DNA of 64,000 nt from Panorpa germanica (GCA_963678705.1 OY783215.1:14985740-15049739), one strand, 5' to 3'; shown: positions 13,362-35,282, numbered from the stretch's first letter. Notes: generated by a model from the letters alone, not told the origin. Numbers and translations are program-made.

Positions 13362-16300
13362 TTATTTTGCCAGGATACTATCATCTAATGTTAGGCTGAC
13401 AGTAAGTTCATGTCCCATTCTAAAACAATAATTATATCATAATGAATGTTGTATTATGATTTTTATAGCTAAGAATATTAGTAATACATACTGCTTAAAT
13501 CCTTCTTGCAGCTCAAGAGCTCTCTCAGGGGGGCAAACTATAGATGCTAAAGCTTTTTTGTGGTCGAATAAAGGAGCTAACCAAAGATTTCCCACTCGAT
13601 TCAAATCATCTTTCGTTACATTTCCAACAGCAACAACTAAACGCCTAAAAATAACAACTTCGTTAAAGAAAAAAAGCATAGAAAAAATTATAACAAACGC
13701 GTAACATTTACTTATTGTAGTCTTTAGACACTCCCTTAAATGCTGTAAGTAAACTTTGGGTTACTATGTCTCCAATACTTTTAACTCTTTCAATAATTTC
13801 AAATATTAGAGAAGACCGTGCAGATTGAAGTAATGTCTCATCCCAATGCGATGAAGCAATCTGACTTTCCTACAAAATAAACATGTTATTACATGTTATA
13901 TTTAAAAACGCACAATATGTTTCAGACAAACATACCACAATGTTTTTAGATTCCTTATAAGCCAACAAAGGATTTGTTGCACGATAGAGAGCTAACATAA
14001 TAACTCCTTCGTTAGGTTTTGGTATTATACTAAATCCATAAGCAAGCCCTTGTCCTCTAATTTGTCTCCACATTGGACCCTACAAATATTTATTAACTTA
14101 CAATATTTACATTTTTTCATACTCAAATATTTATAAGTTATAAAAAAAGTGAACGAACCTCTAACTGCGTAAGATACTGTAAATACAACATCAGAGGAGC
14201 AAGATCAGGATGATTAAAATCGTCAAGACATGGGGCAGTTTGTATCATGAAACATGATTCAATAGCCCCCAATCCAACAATACAACCACCATTATTATGA
14301 TTCATCAAAACAGAATCAAAGGTCACAGACAACCTATCAAAAATGTTATAAAAAAACGATAAAATGATATGTTGTAACTACATTCAATATATATATATAT
14401 ATTGTCTATCAATAATAATTACTCTTTAGACTCCAACAAGAAATCTTCTTTAACAATATTTTTCCAAACACTCATGATCGATTCGGTAGTATTTTCCTTT
14501 TCCCACTTTTCTTGCAGTTTTGCCCAATCAGCAGCCAAATGCAACGCTAAATTTTTGGGTTCAACAAGAATGCGTCGCACTTTTTCAAGATCTTCTAATA
14601 CGGAGTTCGGTGACTCGTTCAGCGTTTTTAATAGCTGCGTTAAGAACTGTAGCTGATGTAACATACTGCAAGCTTGTACATTGCTATCTGGAAATAAAAA
14701 TAAAATAATTGTATCAACTAACAATTCATTTTGAAGGTATAATTTTGAACATTATACCTTTCTTATAAGCCAAAGCCTTTCGCAATTCTCCAACAACTTT
14801 GTTTCCCTTCTTTCTAGAATTAGCAACATCATTAATGAGTTTATTTGCAATAACTCGTACTCTTTCAACAGTAAATTGTGAATTGTGAAGTAAATCAAGC
14901 ATCCATTGTGCACCAATCTTATATTTATTCAGCTCAACCTATCGTAAGAAAAAATATATTTTTGTCATTTTTTTTCTTCTTTATCTAAATCTTTATAAAT
15001 TATAAATCCATTATTCTTACGTGAATAAACAGATTCACAGTATTAGAGAATGGTCCACAGGTGAAACGTGAAGTAGCATCTAAGCCAACGCGAGCTGCAT
15101 TCGTTATAGTATCGCGTTCCAACAAAGCTACGACCTATATATTTTTACAAATATGACATTAATTTAATTGGTACAAAATTAAAAAGTAATATTTTGATTC
15201 AGTACCTCTTCATAAGGTAGAAGTTTCCCATTAATGTTCACTGGGGACTCTAATAATAATTCCAGAAGCAAAGGCAAATATTTTCTACTTTTGGCATCCA
15301 ATGATGAACTATCCATAGTAGCAAACATCTAAATTAAAGTTTTATTAATATTTCTTCTGAAATAGAAAATATAGTCATTTTTTTTAACTTACATAAACAA
15401 AATTAGTTTTAACATTATGTACTCTTGCATGTACTGGAATAACACTTAAATCAACTCCTAATTTCTCCAACATGTCAGATCCGTTAAAATTATTTTGCCA
15501 ACTGGAAATTTTGTGAAAAGATATTCCATCCAAGCCTGGTACAGGAATACTTGTAAGCATTTCGCATGGTGGAGATTTCTAAAATGAAACAGAAAAATTG
15601 GATCAGATGGAAAAAAAACAATTTATTAAAAGTCCATATATTAATAGCTTACCTCGTTCTCAACCATAGCTTCTTGCAAAATCTTTTCTTTGGTAGAGAG
15701 ACCATCTTTTCCAAGAGTTGTTTTCTAAACAGAATAACTCATTAAAAATGATGAATGATGAAAAATGATTTTGTGAATACGATGCACAAAATATAAGCCA
15801 AGTTTCTATACCTGATTTTCGATTCGTAGTTTTTCTTGCTCAGCCATCTCTGTTTGTTCTTTTATACTGGGTACAGCACGCACTACAATCCACGAGGTTT
15901 TTAAGATATATTTATTTAACAAATCAATCCAATATTGAGCAGGCTCAGCCAATAATCCTTTAACGTCTCTAGGAGAATTTAAACGATGATCCAACTGTAA
16001 AATACATATGCTCAATAGAAAGTTAAATATGCAGATAAAACAAACAAAAACTGAAGACTTACATCATCTATGCTGTTACCGTAAAGAACATCGCCAATCA
16101 ACATAAAAGCAATACTATCATGTGGTGAATTTTCTAAAGATGTTAAAGTTTCCAAAGCATGTTTCTCCAAAATTGTCGACATGCGTGACATATCTATTTT
16201 CTCTGTACCTAAAATTATAAAAGTATTATAAAAACATATATCTAAAATATTAACGTATAAACATTTTATATAATAAATCCTTTACCATTGGAAATATTGG

Positions 16301-17863
16301 TTAACACAGTTTTTAATTTCTCAGAAACAACGTCGATCTTCTCAGTTGGAACATTCTCAAATGATATATATAAAACTGTTTCCAAATTTTCTGCTATGTT
16401 AAAAGAAACCTATACGAAATTAATTTAAATATTATTTGGAATCATAAGAAAATGTATTAACCCATACAAAATCTTAATTTTACCGAGCTGGCCATAGCAT
16501 CATCAATTTCGACAAATTCTCTTTGTAAAGGACTAACAGCAGTATCAGTTAGATATCTACAATATTAAAATACAAAATATTATTAAAATGTAAGGATAAA
16601 AAATAGAATAAAATGATTATAAAATTACCGTAGAAGAGAAGCACATGCAGTAACAACTTTCTGTTCAGCACAAGGTGGACCCCTCATCCCAACATAAACA
16701 AATCCAGCATCCTCTTCGTCACTAGGATACAGCACTTTAATGTCTCGAGAAGTAGGAATTGGAGCAACAGGAGTTTGCCATGGTCGAGCGAAGGGTGTTT
16801 CATTCCTCTAACAAAGGTAATATACAAGTAATTTGAAAATGCAAAATACTTCAGTATACAGTATACCTACATTTTGCAATATCCGTTTCTCTATTGGCTT
16901 CAAGGCTTGAAAAACTTCATCAGGTTTGACATTGCCAGATATAATAACAGTCAAGTTTTCGGGACGATAAAATTCGGCGTGATAATTACGCACCTACGAA
17001 TTATAGAACTTATATGAAACTTATTCGCACTACATATATATATTTACTTTATATATCATACCTTCGTATTGTTTGTACTTTCCCGTAAATTTTTCATAAT
17101 TCCCCCTGTTTCACTAGAGTACCCACTGGAAGGATACATAGCTCTAAATAGTTCCCGATGAGCGCGGGATTCACCAGTATTTTCACGACCTTGCATTTCA
17201 CAGTAAACAACACCTCCATCTGTTCCGTCACCAGAAATATGATGAACTTCCGTAACAAACCCGCAGTCCTAAACCAAACCTTTATTATCGAAGGTCTCTT
17301 AAAAATGTAAACACATATACTATTTATAAACGTACAGATAATGTTGGATAAAGTACATGATCGAGATATACTGGTAATAACGCTAAAAATCCTCCACTTC
17401 CTGCAGTTGTAATAGTGTAGCATGTATGATCAACATCTGAAGCAAATTTATTATATAATAAGTTCTATAAGGGCAGATCACCTTACTTTATATAATTTAC
17501 CTGTCCATGCATTTGTGCCAGAAGCTAAGCAACGGTTCGCTAAAAGATCAAGTGTTCCTTTATAAGGATATTTTTCGGAGCCCAGAAATACCAAATGCTC
17601 AAGTGTGTGTGGCAAACCATCATCATCATGTGCCTCCGTAGCTATTGACAACAGAATACATTTTTGTTTGAAAAAAACAAGGATTAGCTTCTATTTGTAT
17701 AAAAATATGGGGTCTTACCAAGGCAAAAAAATCCATTAACTACAGGTCCTTCTATTTCAGCGATGACAATTGTAAGGCCGGTCTTGTTAGATTTGTACTT
17801 ATGTACCGGTATTAAATCATTGGCCTTTATTGTACAAATATGATCAAAATCTGAGCTTGCCAT
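13362..17863 (-). CDS. M16-family metalloprotease, C05D11.1/YOL098C-like
   Basis: Predicted zinc endopeptidase of the insulysin/pitrilysin clan, probably cleaving peptides in the cytosol or an organelle; the substrate is unknown. I joined 21 exons: 17863-17719, 17641-17501, 17436-17336, 17268-17062, 16993-16871, 16807-16629, 16556-16484, 16409-16286, 16208-16063, 15994-15812, 15724-15653, 15578-15393, 15328-15206, 15134-15021, 14938-14758, 14687-14423, 14333-14159, 14079-13936, 13869-13712, 13644-13492 and 13419-13362. They sum to 3051 nt, 1016 residues without a stop, the usual size for this eukaryotic subgroup. Exon 2 holds the inverted zinc motif HTLEH followed by LVFLGSEKYPYKG, and exons 2-3 read TNAWT...DHTCYTITTAGSGG. 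The N-terminus has no obvious signal peptide. All introns fit GT/AG; the donor after exon 17 (GTTCGT) is weak. A polyadenylation signal lies at about 13,289-13,284. The start is the first ATG, close to a divergent promoter shared with TCTP. Confidence 0.93.
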
Positions 17864-18653
17864 TTTAATTAATTAAGAAATTAATTATTTTGAAATAGTT
17901 GAAACAGTTAAAAATTGTCAAATAGTAAAAGTAAAAATCTAAATGAGACAAAGTCACTGATTCACCAGATTAAAGATTTATTACTGGCAATAATTGATCC
18001 AACTAAACTTAATTGATTACAATTACATAAGATGACAAGCACAGATAATATGACAAGTACCAATGAAAGTGAATAGAAATATGGATTTCTTTAGCCGGTA
18101 TACATAAAAAGCAATTGCTTTAAGTTACAGATCGAATAACATATGTAAATCTCAATACTAGAAACAGAAAAGAATTTGACAGATTAACAATGAGATGAAT
18201 TAAACAGAATCCGGAATGCCGGAATCTATCAAAATTGAACAAAAGCAAATCGTTGGCATTACCATATTACAAGGTTGGCATAACTGTTCATGGGGCAAAT
18301 GTAAAATGTGTCACAATTTGTTTTTAATTTGTATTAAATAATATAAAATGTAAATATTACAAAAGAGAATATAAATTTTAACACGATATTAATTATATTT
18401 ATAGAATAAATTTTTTTTTTAATGTAAAAAATAGATATTTATAATTGATCAAAATTTTAAATTCAAATATACCGGGGAAAATGCATATCCTTCTGCAGTA
18501 AATAGTGGGGATTTTTACCATGGTGGGGATATGAGACACCGTCGAGAGCCATATTAATGCAAAGTTCTTTCTTTACGTTTTACGCCAAGTTGTAGAGGAG
18601 TCGTGTGTAGCGTGTGTTATTTTTGTAGTTGAAATCTTTCTCCATCTTCTAAA
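17864..18653. promoter_or_regulatory. Divergent promoter region of the protease and TCTP genes
   Basis: About 790 bp separate the two start codons, which face away from each other, so both promoters must lie here unless a distant 5' exon exists. A pyrimidine run TTCTTTCTTT at 18565-18574 lies about 80 bp upstream of the TCTP start. It could be a 5' terminal oligopyrimidine (TOP) tract, a known feature of TCTP mRNAs. That assignment is inference; no TATA box is evident and no start site is mapped. Confidence 0.55.
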
Positions 18654-19818
18654 ATGAGGATCTACAAAGACATTATTACCGGTAAGAATTATTCATATTA
18701 TTATGTATTTTTTTATTATAACATTATTTTTACACAATATAAAATTATTTCAATGAAAACTGAGATATGATTTTGATGGTTATAACAATGCTATTTATAA
18801 ATCTAGGTATCATACCAATTAAGCATTTTTACTGCTTCTTTTCCCAGATTTATGTAGCAAAAATGTAAAGAGTAAATGTAAATATACGCATTAATTACTG
18901 AAAATTTTATTTTAAGAGTCAGCATATGTTAGGTTAGAAAGTTTTATGTGTCAAATGTACTTCTTTATGAAATGAATTGATGAGTCATTAATTAATATAC
19001 GTTTTTCAGGCGATGAGATGTTCTCAGACACGTACAAAATGAAACTTGTCGATCAAGTTTTATATGAAGTGACCGGAAAATTAGTTTCTCGTTCTCTTGG
19101 AGATATTGAACTTGCTGGTTCTAATCCCTCTGCAGAAGAAGCTGATGAAGGTACCGAATCAGCAACTGAATCTGGAGTAGATGTTGTTCTAAACCATAGA
19201 CTCTGTGAAACCTACGCTTTTCATGATAAGAAATCTTACACTGCATACCTCAAGGATTACATGAAAAAGTAAGTTCCTCTAAATATGAACTGTGAATGTT
19301 TAAGTGTTAATAGTGCGATCAATAGATTTATTTTCTAAGTAAAGAGCAAGAATTAGTTTTATACAATAATAATTTAATAGTGAATGACCTTTGCATGCTA
19401 TAATACCTGCACTGTATAGGAAATTACAGTGTGAGGAGCAAGTCATGCTAGAGAATTATGGTTTATAATTCACGTCCAAATTCATAAAATTTGAACGACT
19501 ACAAAGACCAGACAAAGATATTTTGTAGACCTTTTTAAAAAATATTTTCTTTTCTAAGAGATTAATTTTGTGTTATTTTATTTCAGATTGGTTGCCAAGC
19601 TAGAAGAAACTGCTCCAGATCAAGTTGATGTATTCAAATCAAATATGAATAAAGTTATGAAAGACATTCTTGGAAGATTTAAAGAACTCCAATTCTTCAC
19701 TGGCGAGTCAATGGATTGTGATGGTATGGTAGCACTTATGGAATACCGCGACGTTGATGATGGTCAAGTTCCGGTCTTGATGTTCTTCAAGCATGGTTTA
19801 CTAGAGGAGAAATTTTAA
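18654..19818 (+). CDS. Tctp: Translationally controlled tumor protein (TCTP)
   Basis: Abundant conserved cytosolic protein linked to growth control; in flies it acts with Rheb in TOR signalling. It has also been reported to bind calcium and microtubules. Three exons, 18654-18681, 19010-19268 and 19587-19818, join in phase to 172 residues, exactly the usual length. The protein begins MRIYKDIITGDEMFSDTYK, which is the conserved N-terminus, and contains the acidic loop EEADEGTESATESG and the C-terminal MDCDGMVALMEYRD...VLMFFKHGL. The first exon encodes only ten residues. One AATAAA overlaps the stop codon (19818-19823), with further candidates at 19943-19948 and 20215-20220. It is head to head with the M16 protease gene. 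Nothing is missing. Confidence 0.97.
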
Positions 19819-22800
19819 ATAAAAGTTTATATTTATTCTGCTTATAACTTATAATTTTGTTGAGAACAGTCGGGTTTTGATAAACATTTTTAAAAGTTAA
19901 TTAAGATTCGATAAACATTTTGTACGTTATGTTATAGTTTTAAATAAATTATCAACTTTTTTTTAATACTTATTTTTTAATATATAAAATATTAATTATT
20001 GTTATATAAGTTATATAAGATCAAAGCCCATTTTGCTTATTCCATTTATGTAAAACATGTATTTAAATATTATTTTCAATTCAAAGTTTCATTAATGTTA
20101 AAAGGCTACAGTGGAATGTGTATTGTCATGATTGTATGTACATATTAAAATACTCGCTTTTGGGAGGAAGATGGGGAGAGAACGAAAGAACTGCAATATT
20201 ATAACCCGGAGCTGAATAAATATTTTTTTTGATAAACAAATAAGATTTTTCATTTCTCATGTTTATGAACTATGTAGAAATTAAATGATTTATATCGACC
20301 CAAATATATCAAAAGTACATTAAATGTTCTTTTAAAGAAATACTTGAAATATAAAATTTTTTTTATGATTACTTAAAAATAATATCAATAATCACATTTT
20401 TCTATCATTGCTGATAACTGATCCAGGTCACTGATCACAACCTTTAGGGGTCACTTTTAATTGCTAAAACATACATGTCAATACATATATTTTCTATTTT
20501 TTCTATAAATTGGTTAAAAAGATATATTATTTCGCCAAGGGTCGACAACCTTTTCTCTATAACGGAAAATCCCTGTGAGTCATTCGTGGCAGCGTCGCAT
20601 TAATCGAGGTCATTGATTTTCTGAAAAGATGTGTATCTCATGCTTAATTCAATTGTAAATTTATTTGGAATTTGTACTTTTTTCTGTAGGTTCTACCTGG
20701 GAATTCTATTCTTTCCAGTCACATACACACCAATTTTAAATTCATTTATATGAAGTCAAAAATTTTAATGGGAAAATGTTTATAAAATAAAACGTTAAAG
20801 TTTTATTACAAAAAATATTTTATTACTTTAGATCTGATTGTTTGGTATTAATTTTACTTTTCACATGGATTAATTCGGACCAAGCTATAATAGTTTATAG
20901 GAGGTGTTCCTATTGGTTTATAGACATAGCAGGTAACTTTTTTATTTGTTTGTATATTGGACATGGTCGTCTGCAAGTAGCTGCAAACATGGCATTGTTT
21001 CTCTTAAGTATCAAGTTATACACTAGATAGAATGTGATCAATAACAAATTTGCACTGGATAAAATGTTTTGCTCTTCTCTTGTCTATTGATGTAGAAATA
21101 AACGGTAATTTTGATGTCTCCTTGCTATAAAATGATAAGATATTTATAGAAATACTAAACATAACTAATCCTTGAAAATAATGTCTGTGTTAAGATTAGG
21201 CGTACACTGCATAAAAAACGGATTTAAGTACAAATGTAGTTTAAGCCTTATTCAATCTCAGACGTATTCAATTTTAAACTGACCCTGTTAAAACCTGAAA
21301 TTTTTAATTACGATTCAAAGTTTGTTTAAATACTTACAATACTACCTGGAAATATTACCTACTAAATAACTAATAGATTTCCTACTTTTATTCTTACTCC
21401 AATGCTATTTTTTCTGAACTGAAATGAAGAAAAATTTAAATAATTGAAGAATAGAAATATTTGCATTCTTGAATTTTAAAAGCGATAGAGCAAGCTCTAA
21501 AATTTGTTTTCCCAGTCGACGAAAAATCTATTCGATTTTGAATTATAGTCACCTTTAAAATTTTGTCGCCATTAGGCCCGCAGCTCGTGGCCCTATGCCT
21601 ATAAATCCATCACTGACTGACTGCAATGCTGAGGAAAACATTTCTGCACAATCTTCGGTTAGATAAGATTTTCAGCGTTGTTTATGTTTGCTCAACCCAC
21701 GGTCGTAAACACAGGTCTAGTGATCAGAGTACTTTTTGTGGTGCTCTTTGTGCGAGAAAACCAATTTGGACCTAAAGACAGTCTTGCCTGCAGTGACACT
21801 TTAGACTTATGTTTAACATTTAATGAAATGTTTTATTCATTTAGTAAAAATACAGTATTTTTATCTATTTAACCATTTTTCTATGATCTAGATCAGACTT
21901 AATTAAACTTGGTAAAGAAGACATCTTAAAAATAGCAGTCGGGATAATTTGTACTCTAATACTGCATTTACACATAGTTTTTTACTCGGAGATTTCCTCG
22001 CTATTTTTTGACATCGCTTTTTACCAAAGATATGAATTCTTTATTGTAAATAGATTTTAAATATTTATTTTAGACAAATTGCGTACAAAAATAATAATTA
22101 TTAGTTATTATTAATTGTACACATACATTTAATTAATTGTATAAGTACTTGATAGTAAATTTTTGATTGTTTTCTTAAAAACTCATTTGGAAGTTCTAAA
22201 AGGTACGTCTAAACGACTTAAATTTGGCTGCAACTTTTCTTCGAAATATTTACAACCGACGTCGGTTTTCCGGCATGAAAAACTACGTGTAAATCCTATG
22301 AAATCTAGTAAGTTACATTTACTAAAATAAGCGAAATTTGGAAATTCTGTGATTTACATCATAGTATAAACTGGCAAAACAAAATATATATAATAAATAT
22401 TTTTATTTATGCAATATTAATACTATATGTTTTATAATTATTATAAATGACAATTTTGTTTTGTAAAAATATATATATTCTATAGATTTGTTTAATAGCT
22501 ATAAACTTTAACAATATATACACTTTAGCACTATTTGGAAACACTAAACATATTTACTAACTTCATAAAATTTAATAAGTTAAAACAAAGCACGAGAAAA
22601 TAAGCTAACACATTTTTTTTAGTTCAAATACATTTTCTTTAAAAGAACACTACCTTGTTTTTTAATCCACTCATCTGAATCGAAAAGTTTCTTTGATACT
22701 ATTCTTAACATGTAATACATATGTATTTTACTGTTTTCCTTATCAATATTATTGATTTATTTTCACGAGCACTTCATTTATTTTATGTGTTAAAAATTAA

Positions 22801-22879
22801 AACCGAGTTATAACTCAAACGTCATTATGATGTTATCAAAATTAGTGTTCCATTGATCTGGAGCACTGACAATTATGGG
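19819..22879. other. Intergenic region between TCTP and the Sp factor
   Basis: The first ~400 bp after TCTP probably include its 3' UTR, given several AATAAA signals. The end nearest 22,880 should include the 3' UTR of the minus-strand Sp gene. Between them I see AT-rich sequence, a candidate inverted-repeat element (21,965-22,296) and no credible exon. Confidence 0.6.
21965..22296. mobile_element. Candidate MITE with imperfect terminal inverted repeats
   Basis: The left end reads ATTTACACATAGTTTTTTAC. The reverse complement of the right end reads ATTTACACGTAGTTTTTCAT. They match over roughly 20 of the first 24 bases and are about 330 bp apart. There is no coding sequence between them. No target-site duplication was resolved, so the family is unknown and the boundaries may be a few bases off. 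Confidence 0.45.
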
Positions 22880-31290
<8,411 letters not shown>

Positions 31291-32739
31291 TTCTATTATT
31301 AATAAATATAGAATATAACAAACATCACGTTTTTCAGTTTTACTTTGACACTAACACTGTGAATTGCTGTGAATATAAAACTCTGAACTGAAAAACACAA
31401 GCATGAAGAACCAACTTTACCTATCGTTGCGACGCCTGTGGCAAGTTATGAAAACAATCATCATGCTGCTGTACTTTATATATTTTGTATCTCTTTCTAA
31501 TAAATTACATATGTACAAATAAATATTACAAGATCAATATTATTTTTATATAATGAATATTAATTACATTATATCTAACTGTTTTCTTAGTCTTATCTTG
31601 AATTTATTTGCAATTACTTTGATTATATTTTTACGCGTAAGTACTACTTCATGTCGCGGAGGAACTATTTTCACGCTCTTTGTTGGGCAGGTCTCAAGTA
31701 GCGCTATTGGCAGCTGCTATGCTAGTGTTCCCCTTATGTTTTTCGTTGCCCTTCCCAACATTACAAATTTCACCAAAATAGATCCAGCCCGAAGGGCAAC
31801 ACCATGACATTTTACCTCCTCTCCCTAATATCTAGGGAACGTGTTTATAGTTCTACAGCATAAGGGCTACCCGTACTTCGATTTCCTTTTTTATTTTATG
31901 TACACGCACAAAAAAACTGCTACTTTTTTTCGCTCTTTGTAATAAGTAAGATTAATAGATGCATAAAGGATATATTGTAGTTCGACTTTGAACTGATCTC
32001 TACATTTTTCAGAATATATAAAGTACATTGTGAGGCGTACTCCATGGTAATTTAATAATAGATAATATAGTTTCGAAATTAGTTTGCTTGGTTAGGTTAG
32101 GTTGGTAAACTGATCTCACAAATTCGTATTCAACAGTTTCTCCATTTTTAATCCAGCGTAACATTCGCATGTAAAATTGTTGTGACCTCTATTCAGCTTG
32201 AAGTGGGGTGACTGGAAAACACTAGCAGAAATAAAGATTACATTTTATGGTACACATCGAGTCATGGTGGTTGCACGGAACAAGCCCTTCGAGTGTACAT
32301 TATACTTCGGTCTTCGTGTGTCAATAGAGCCGCCCTCGGTTCACAGTCGCCGGTTCACGAACTATGCTATGATTTCACCCTGCAATCTGTTGTGACGTCA
32401 TTACCCAACTGGGCTCGGTTTGCTTTAGAGAGTAGTGGGCTTTGAGAGACGGGTTGGTACTTTTAAGACAGCTACTTCGTACAGCATCACTAACTAAAAT
32501 ATTATTACGCCCTTTCTACGCCCCTTTATACTAAATTTGATAACGCTGTTTTGATATTGAAGTTCCTTAAAACAAATAGAGAGCTTTATTTGAAATTAGA
32601 TTCGGAGGAAAAAGCCAATTATATTTAGCCAAGTATATTTAGGAGAACATTGAAGATATGTATTATTTACATTTTTATATTTCTATTTATGGTTATGTGG
32701 GTTGCAAAAATTCTCCCTTTTTTCTTCACTATTTGCATG
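31291..32739. other. Upstream region of the Sp gene
   Basis: The 5' UTR and promoter of the Sp gene should lie just above 31,290. A GC-richer stretch at 31,640-31,810 and another at 32,200-32,460 (with a CRE-like TGACGTCA at about 32,391-32,398) contain no conserved protein. I see no other gene. A short GGTTAGGTTAGGTT stretch near 32,092 is common in insect genomes and is not a telomere. Confidence 0.45.
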
Positions 32740-33385
32740 AAATTAATGACTTACAAAAAGCTACCATTTTACTAACTAATCTTTTGAATAGACTGAGCGA
32801 AATAAAAAAACAAAATTCATTCCATGGATTGCTGAACGAGTCCAGAGACTAGCAAAAGAGTGGGGAGTAACAACTTTCAAAAATAAAGGAAAGCGTTTTG
32901 TTGATGAGTTATTAGAAGATGAGAGAATTTCAGACCCAGAATCGTACTTTAAAGTCAATGTGTACTATTGCTGTTTAGATATATTAATTTCTCAAACTAA
33001 ACAAAGATTTCAGAGCCTGCATAAAGACATGTCAGTTGATCTTTATGAACAATAAATTGCTTGGAAAACATGCTTAAAATCTGAAATTTCAGATAATTCA
33101 TTCCATAAAGGAACTCATGGAATTATTGCTAATAACATTCAATAGTTATCTAGTTTTCCGGAGGTAATATCTTTTTATGTTTTAACATGCTTTCTATTCT
33201 TGAACCTTCCGGTTACAACTACAACAGCCGAAAGAAGTTTTTCTAAATTAAAACTGATAAAAAATTATCTAAGAACTTCTATGGGACTGGAAAGGCTATC
33301 AGACTTGTCACTATTGTTTATAGAGGCAGAAAATGTAGAAAAACTGATATCGTCTTCAGCTATGATAAATTTTAATAAATAAGTT
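32740..33385 (+). pseudogene. hAT transposase relic, C-terminal part
   Basis: Frames interrupted by stops encode pieces resembling the C-terminal third of ZMYM1-like hAT transposases. One piece contains FKVNVYYCCLDILISQTKQRF, with frames broken near 32,850, 33,053 and 33,145. The last piece (33,200-33,382) reads LPVTTTTAERSFSKLKLIK...LRTSMGLERLSDLSLL, the typical hAT dimerisation domain. The catalytic DDE region and N-terminal zinc finger are not seen. The copy cannot encode an active enzyme. It may be a cell-derived or recently decayed transposon; no terminal repeats were identified. Confidence 0.75.
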
Positions 33386-33544
33386 CGCTGAACAAAAGGC
33401 AAGAAAAGTGTATATTTGATTTGAATTATTTGCCTAGCTTAGTTCCTAGGAGTATTGTAAGTAATGCGTTTAATCAATATATAATTATTTTAATGCAATG
33501 CGAGCGTTTTTGTACCTTTGGTGAAAATTTTTTACCCATCATTT

Positions 33545-34123
33545 GTCTAATTATTTAACTCATTATTTCTTAAGAGATATTATTAATTAAAAAAGTAATT
33601 TTGTCTATTTAATTATTAAAGGCACCTACCGTTCGGTATGTTGGTCTTTCTTTTATACAACAGAGCGTAAAAGAAAGAGCATATTCATGACAGAACTATG
33701 ACAAGTTTACAGGTTACCAACCTTACTCATAACCAACATAAATCTCTGCTATATGTATTTATATATTTCAAAATATCAAATATTATTTACAGCTGTTTCG
33801 TGGAACAATAAAATTCCAATATTATCTCTGCTTTAGTAGGGTTAAATAAAATAAAAACTTATTATTCTTTGCTAACTATCTCATGCGTAGTAGATACACT
33901 GCACTGACCTAATCAACAAATAACTGACCCATCACACTACATGGAAACGTCATAAATATGGCCGACATCTCTACCGCAAAAATTAAAATTCAAATTTTTA
34001 ATTGCTATATCTCCGTCAACATTTAGATATTTAATAAAATAGACACGCCAATACACATTTATTAACATCAATTTCAATCAACAATTAAAAAATCGATCAC
34101 TAAAAGTGAGTACACAAGCCCTT
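33545..34123 (+). mobile_element. MITE of family M1, copy B (left end missing)
   Basis: The sequence aligns with the other M1 copies from the CTAATTATTT...TTAAGAGATATT segment to the terminal CACAAGCCCTT, but the AATGGGCTTG end is absent. It carries the extra hairpin module at 33645-33678 (arms TCTTTCTTTTA and TAAAAGAAAGA around the loop TACAACAGAGCG), which copies A, C, D and E lack. It lies directly after the hAT relic. Confidence 0.75.
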
Positions 34124-35282
34124 GCTTTTTACAAGATTGGGTATTATTGCCATAGTTGTGTGGGTACCTGATTAGCGTAAATAGGTTGATGTTATATTAG
34201 TTAAATAAAAATAAATAAATAAATTGAAGAGTTGCAAATATCTGCTTACACTATTCGTAAAATAGGCCTCCGATTCCAAACTAACAATGTGCGTAAATAT
34301 TCGTAGTTAATGGGTTATTCCCGTAGAAATTTGAGGGTCGCATTTACTTAGCGTACTCCCAGATTGTATCCTACACCACATTACAGCATCCGCACCCAAC
34401 AAACCCTGCCGTAATTGACTACTTGACTGTCCCATACAGGAACCCGTATCCCGTTCGGTGGGGTCCTGTACATCTGTGTAGTTATAGGGACCGGGACCGG
34501 GACTCAATGCCTGTGTTGCTTCGGTAGGCGTGTACTCGTATCTCGGGCAATAACCCACATCCCAGAACGCGTAACCCGTTCGAAGTGTCAGGACTTCCAG
34601 AGGATATCCGCACGTAAACAGGTTTCGCAAGATTACGTGCTGATTACAAAAGACCTATTGTGGATAGACACTACAAGGACGGATTACACCATACTGCACT
34701 ACTTTTTGAAAAATAGTTAAATAGAATGACATAAAGCTGAGTGATTTGTTTAACGTTACATCTCAAAATCATGTTACATACGAGTACGAGACTTGTAGCC
34801 TTCATTGTAAAATATAGTAACATATCGTCCGTACAGTTCATTAGTGAGACATCACCGAATATTGAGTTTTGAGGTAACAACGAAACCAATGTCAGCGACA
34901 TGTCGTGATTTCGATTGAGTGTGTAGTAACATCTCATGATAAAGGGCCGGTTGCTGTACTCATTGGTATGGCAATAGTTAGCTAACTTGGACAATTAAGT
35001 AATTACAGCAACCGGCCCAAAGTATGCTAATGCAGCTACACTGAAAAAGTTGCAAGAAAACATATTATTGCCTTAAAGGGTGATGGAATGTTGTCAGTGC
35101 AACGGACGTCTGCTCAACTGTATTTTTTTCCAAGGAAATTCTTACTAATAAACAATTTTAAAACAACTGTTTTCTCTATTTTTTTGTATCTTTAAATGTA
35201 TTTAATTAGTAAAATTTAACAATGCCATGAAAATGAAAATGTTTTACAAATATTTTTTAAGAGCCTATATTTAAATACTTAC
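34124..35282. other. Non-coding spacer with an inverted repeat
   Basis: An open frame on the minus strand at 34,307-34,630 has no recognisable family and no splice partners; I do not call it a gene. A GC-richer patch at 34,380-34,610 is unexplained. The inverted repeat at 34,944-35,018 is listed separately. Confidence 0.4.
34944..35018. repeat. 75-bp inverted-repeat unit, possible mini-MITE
   Basis: GGGCCGGTTGCTGTA at 34944-34958 is perfectly complementary to TACAGCAACCGGCCC at 35004-35018. The flanks are AAA on both sides. GGGCC termini are typical of PIF/Harbinger elements, but the unit is very short, so it may be a deleted MITE or a chance hairpin. Confidence 0.5.

Noticed and set aside
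32088..32112. GGTTAGGTTAGGTT resembling insect telomere repeats (also AACCTAACC near 40,135)
   Set aside because: Only two or three units; such words are common throughout insect genomes and do not mark a telomere.
34307..34630. 107-codon open frame on the minus strand
   Set aside because: No recognisable domain and no splice partners, and it lies in a GC-richer patch where long frames arise by chance.
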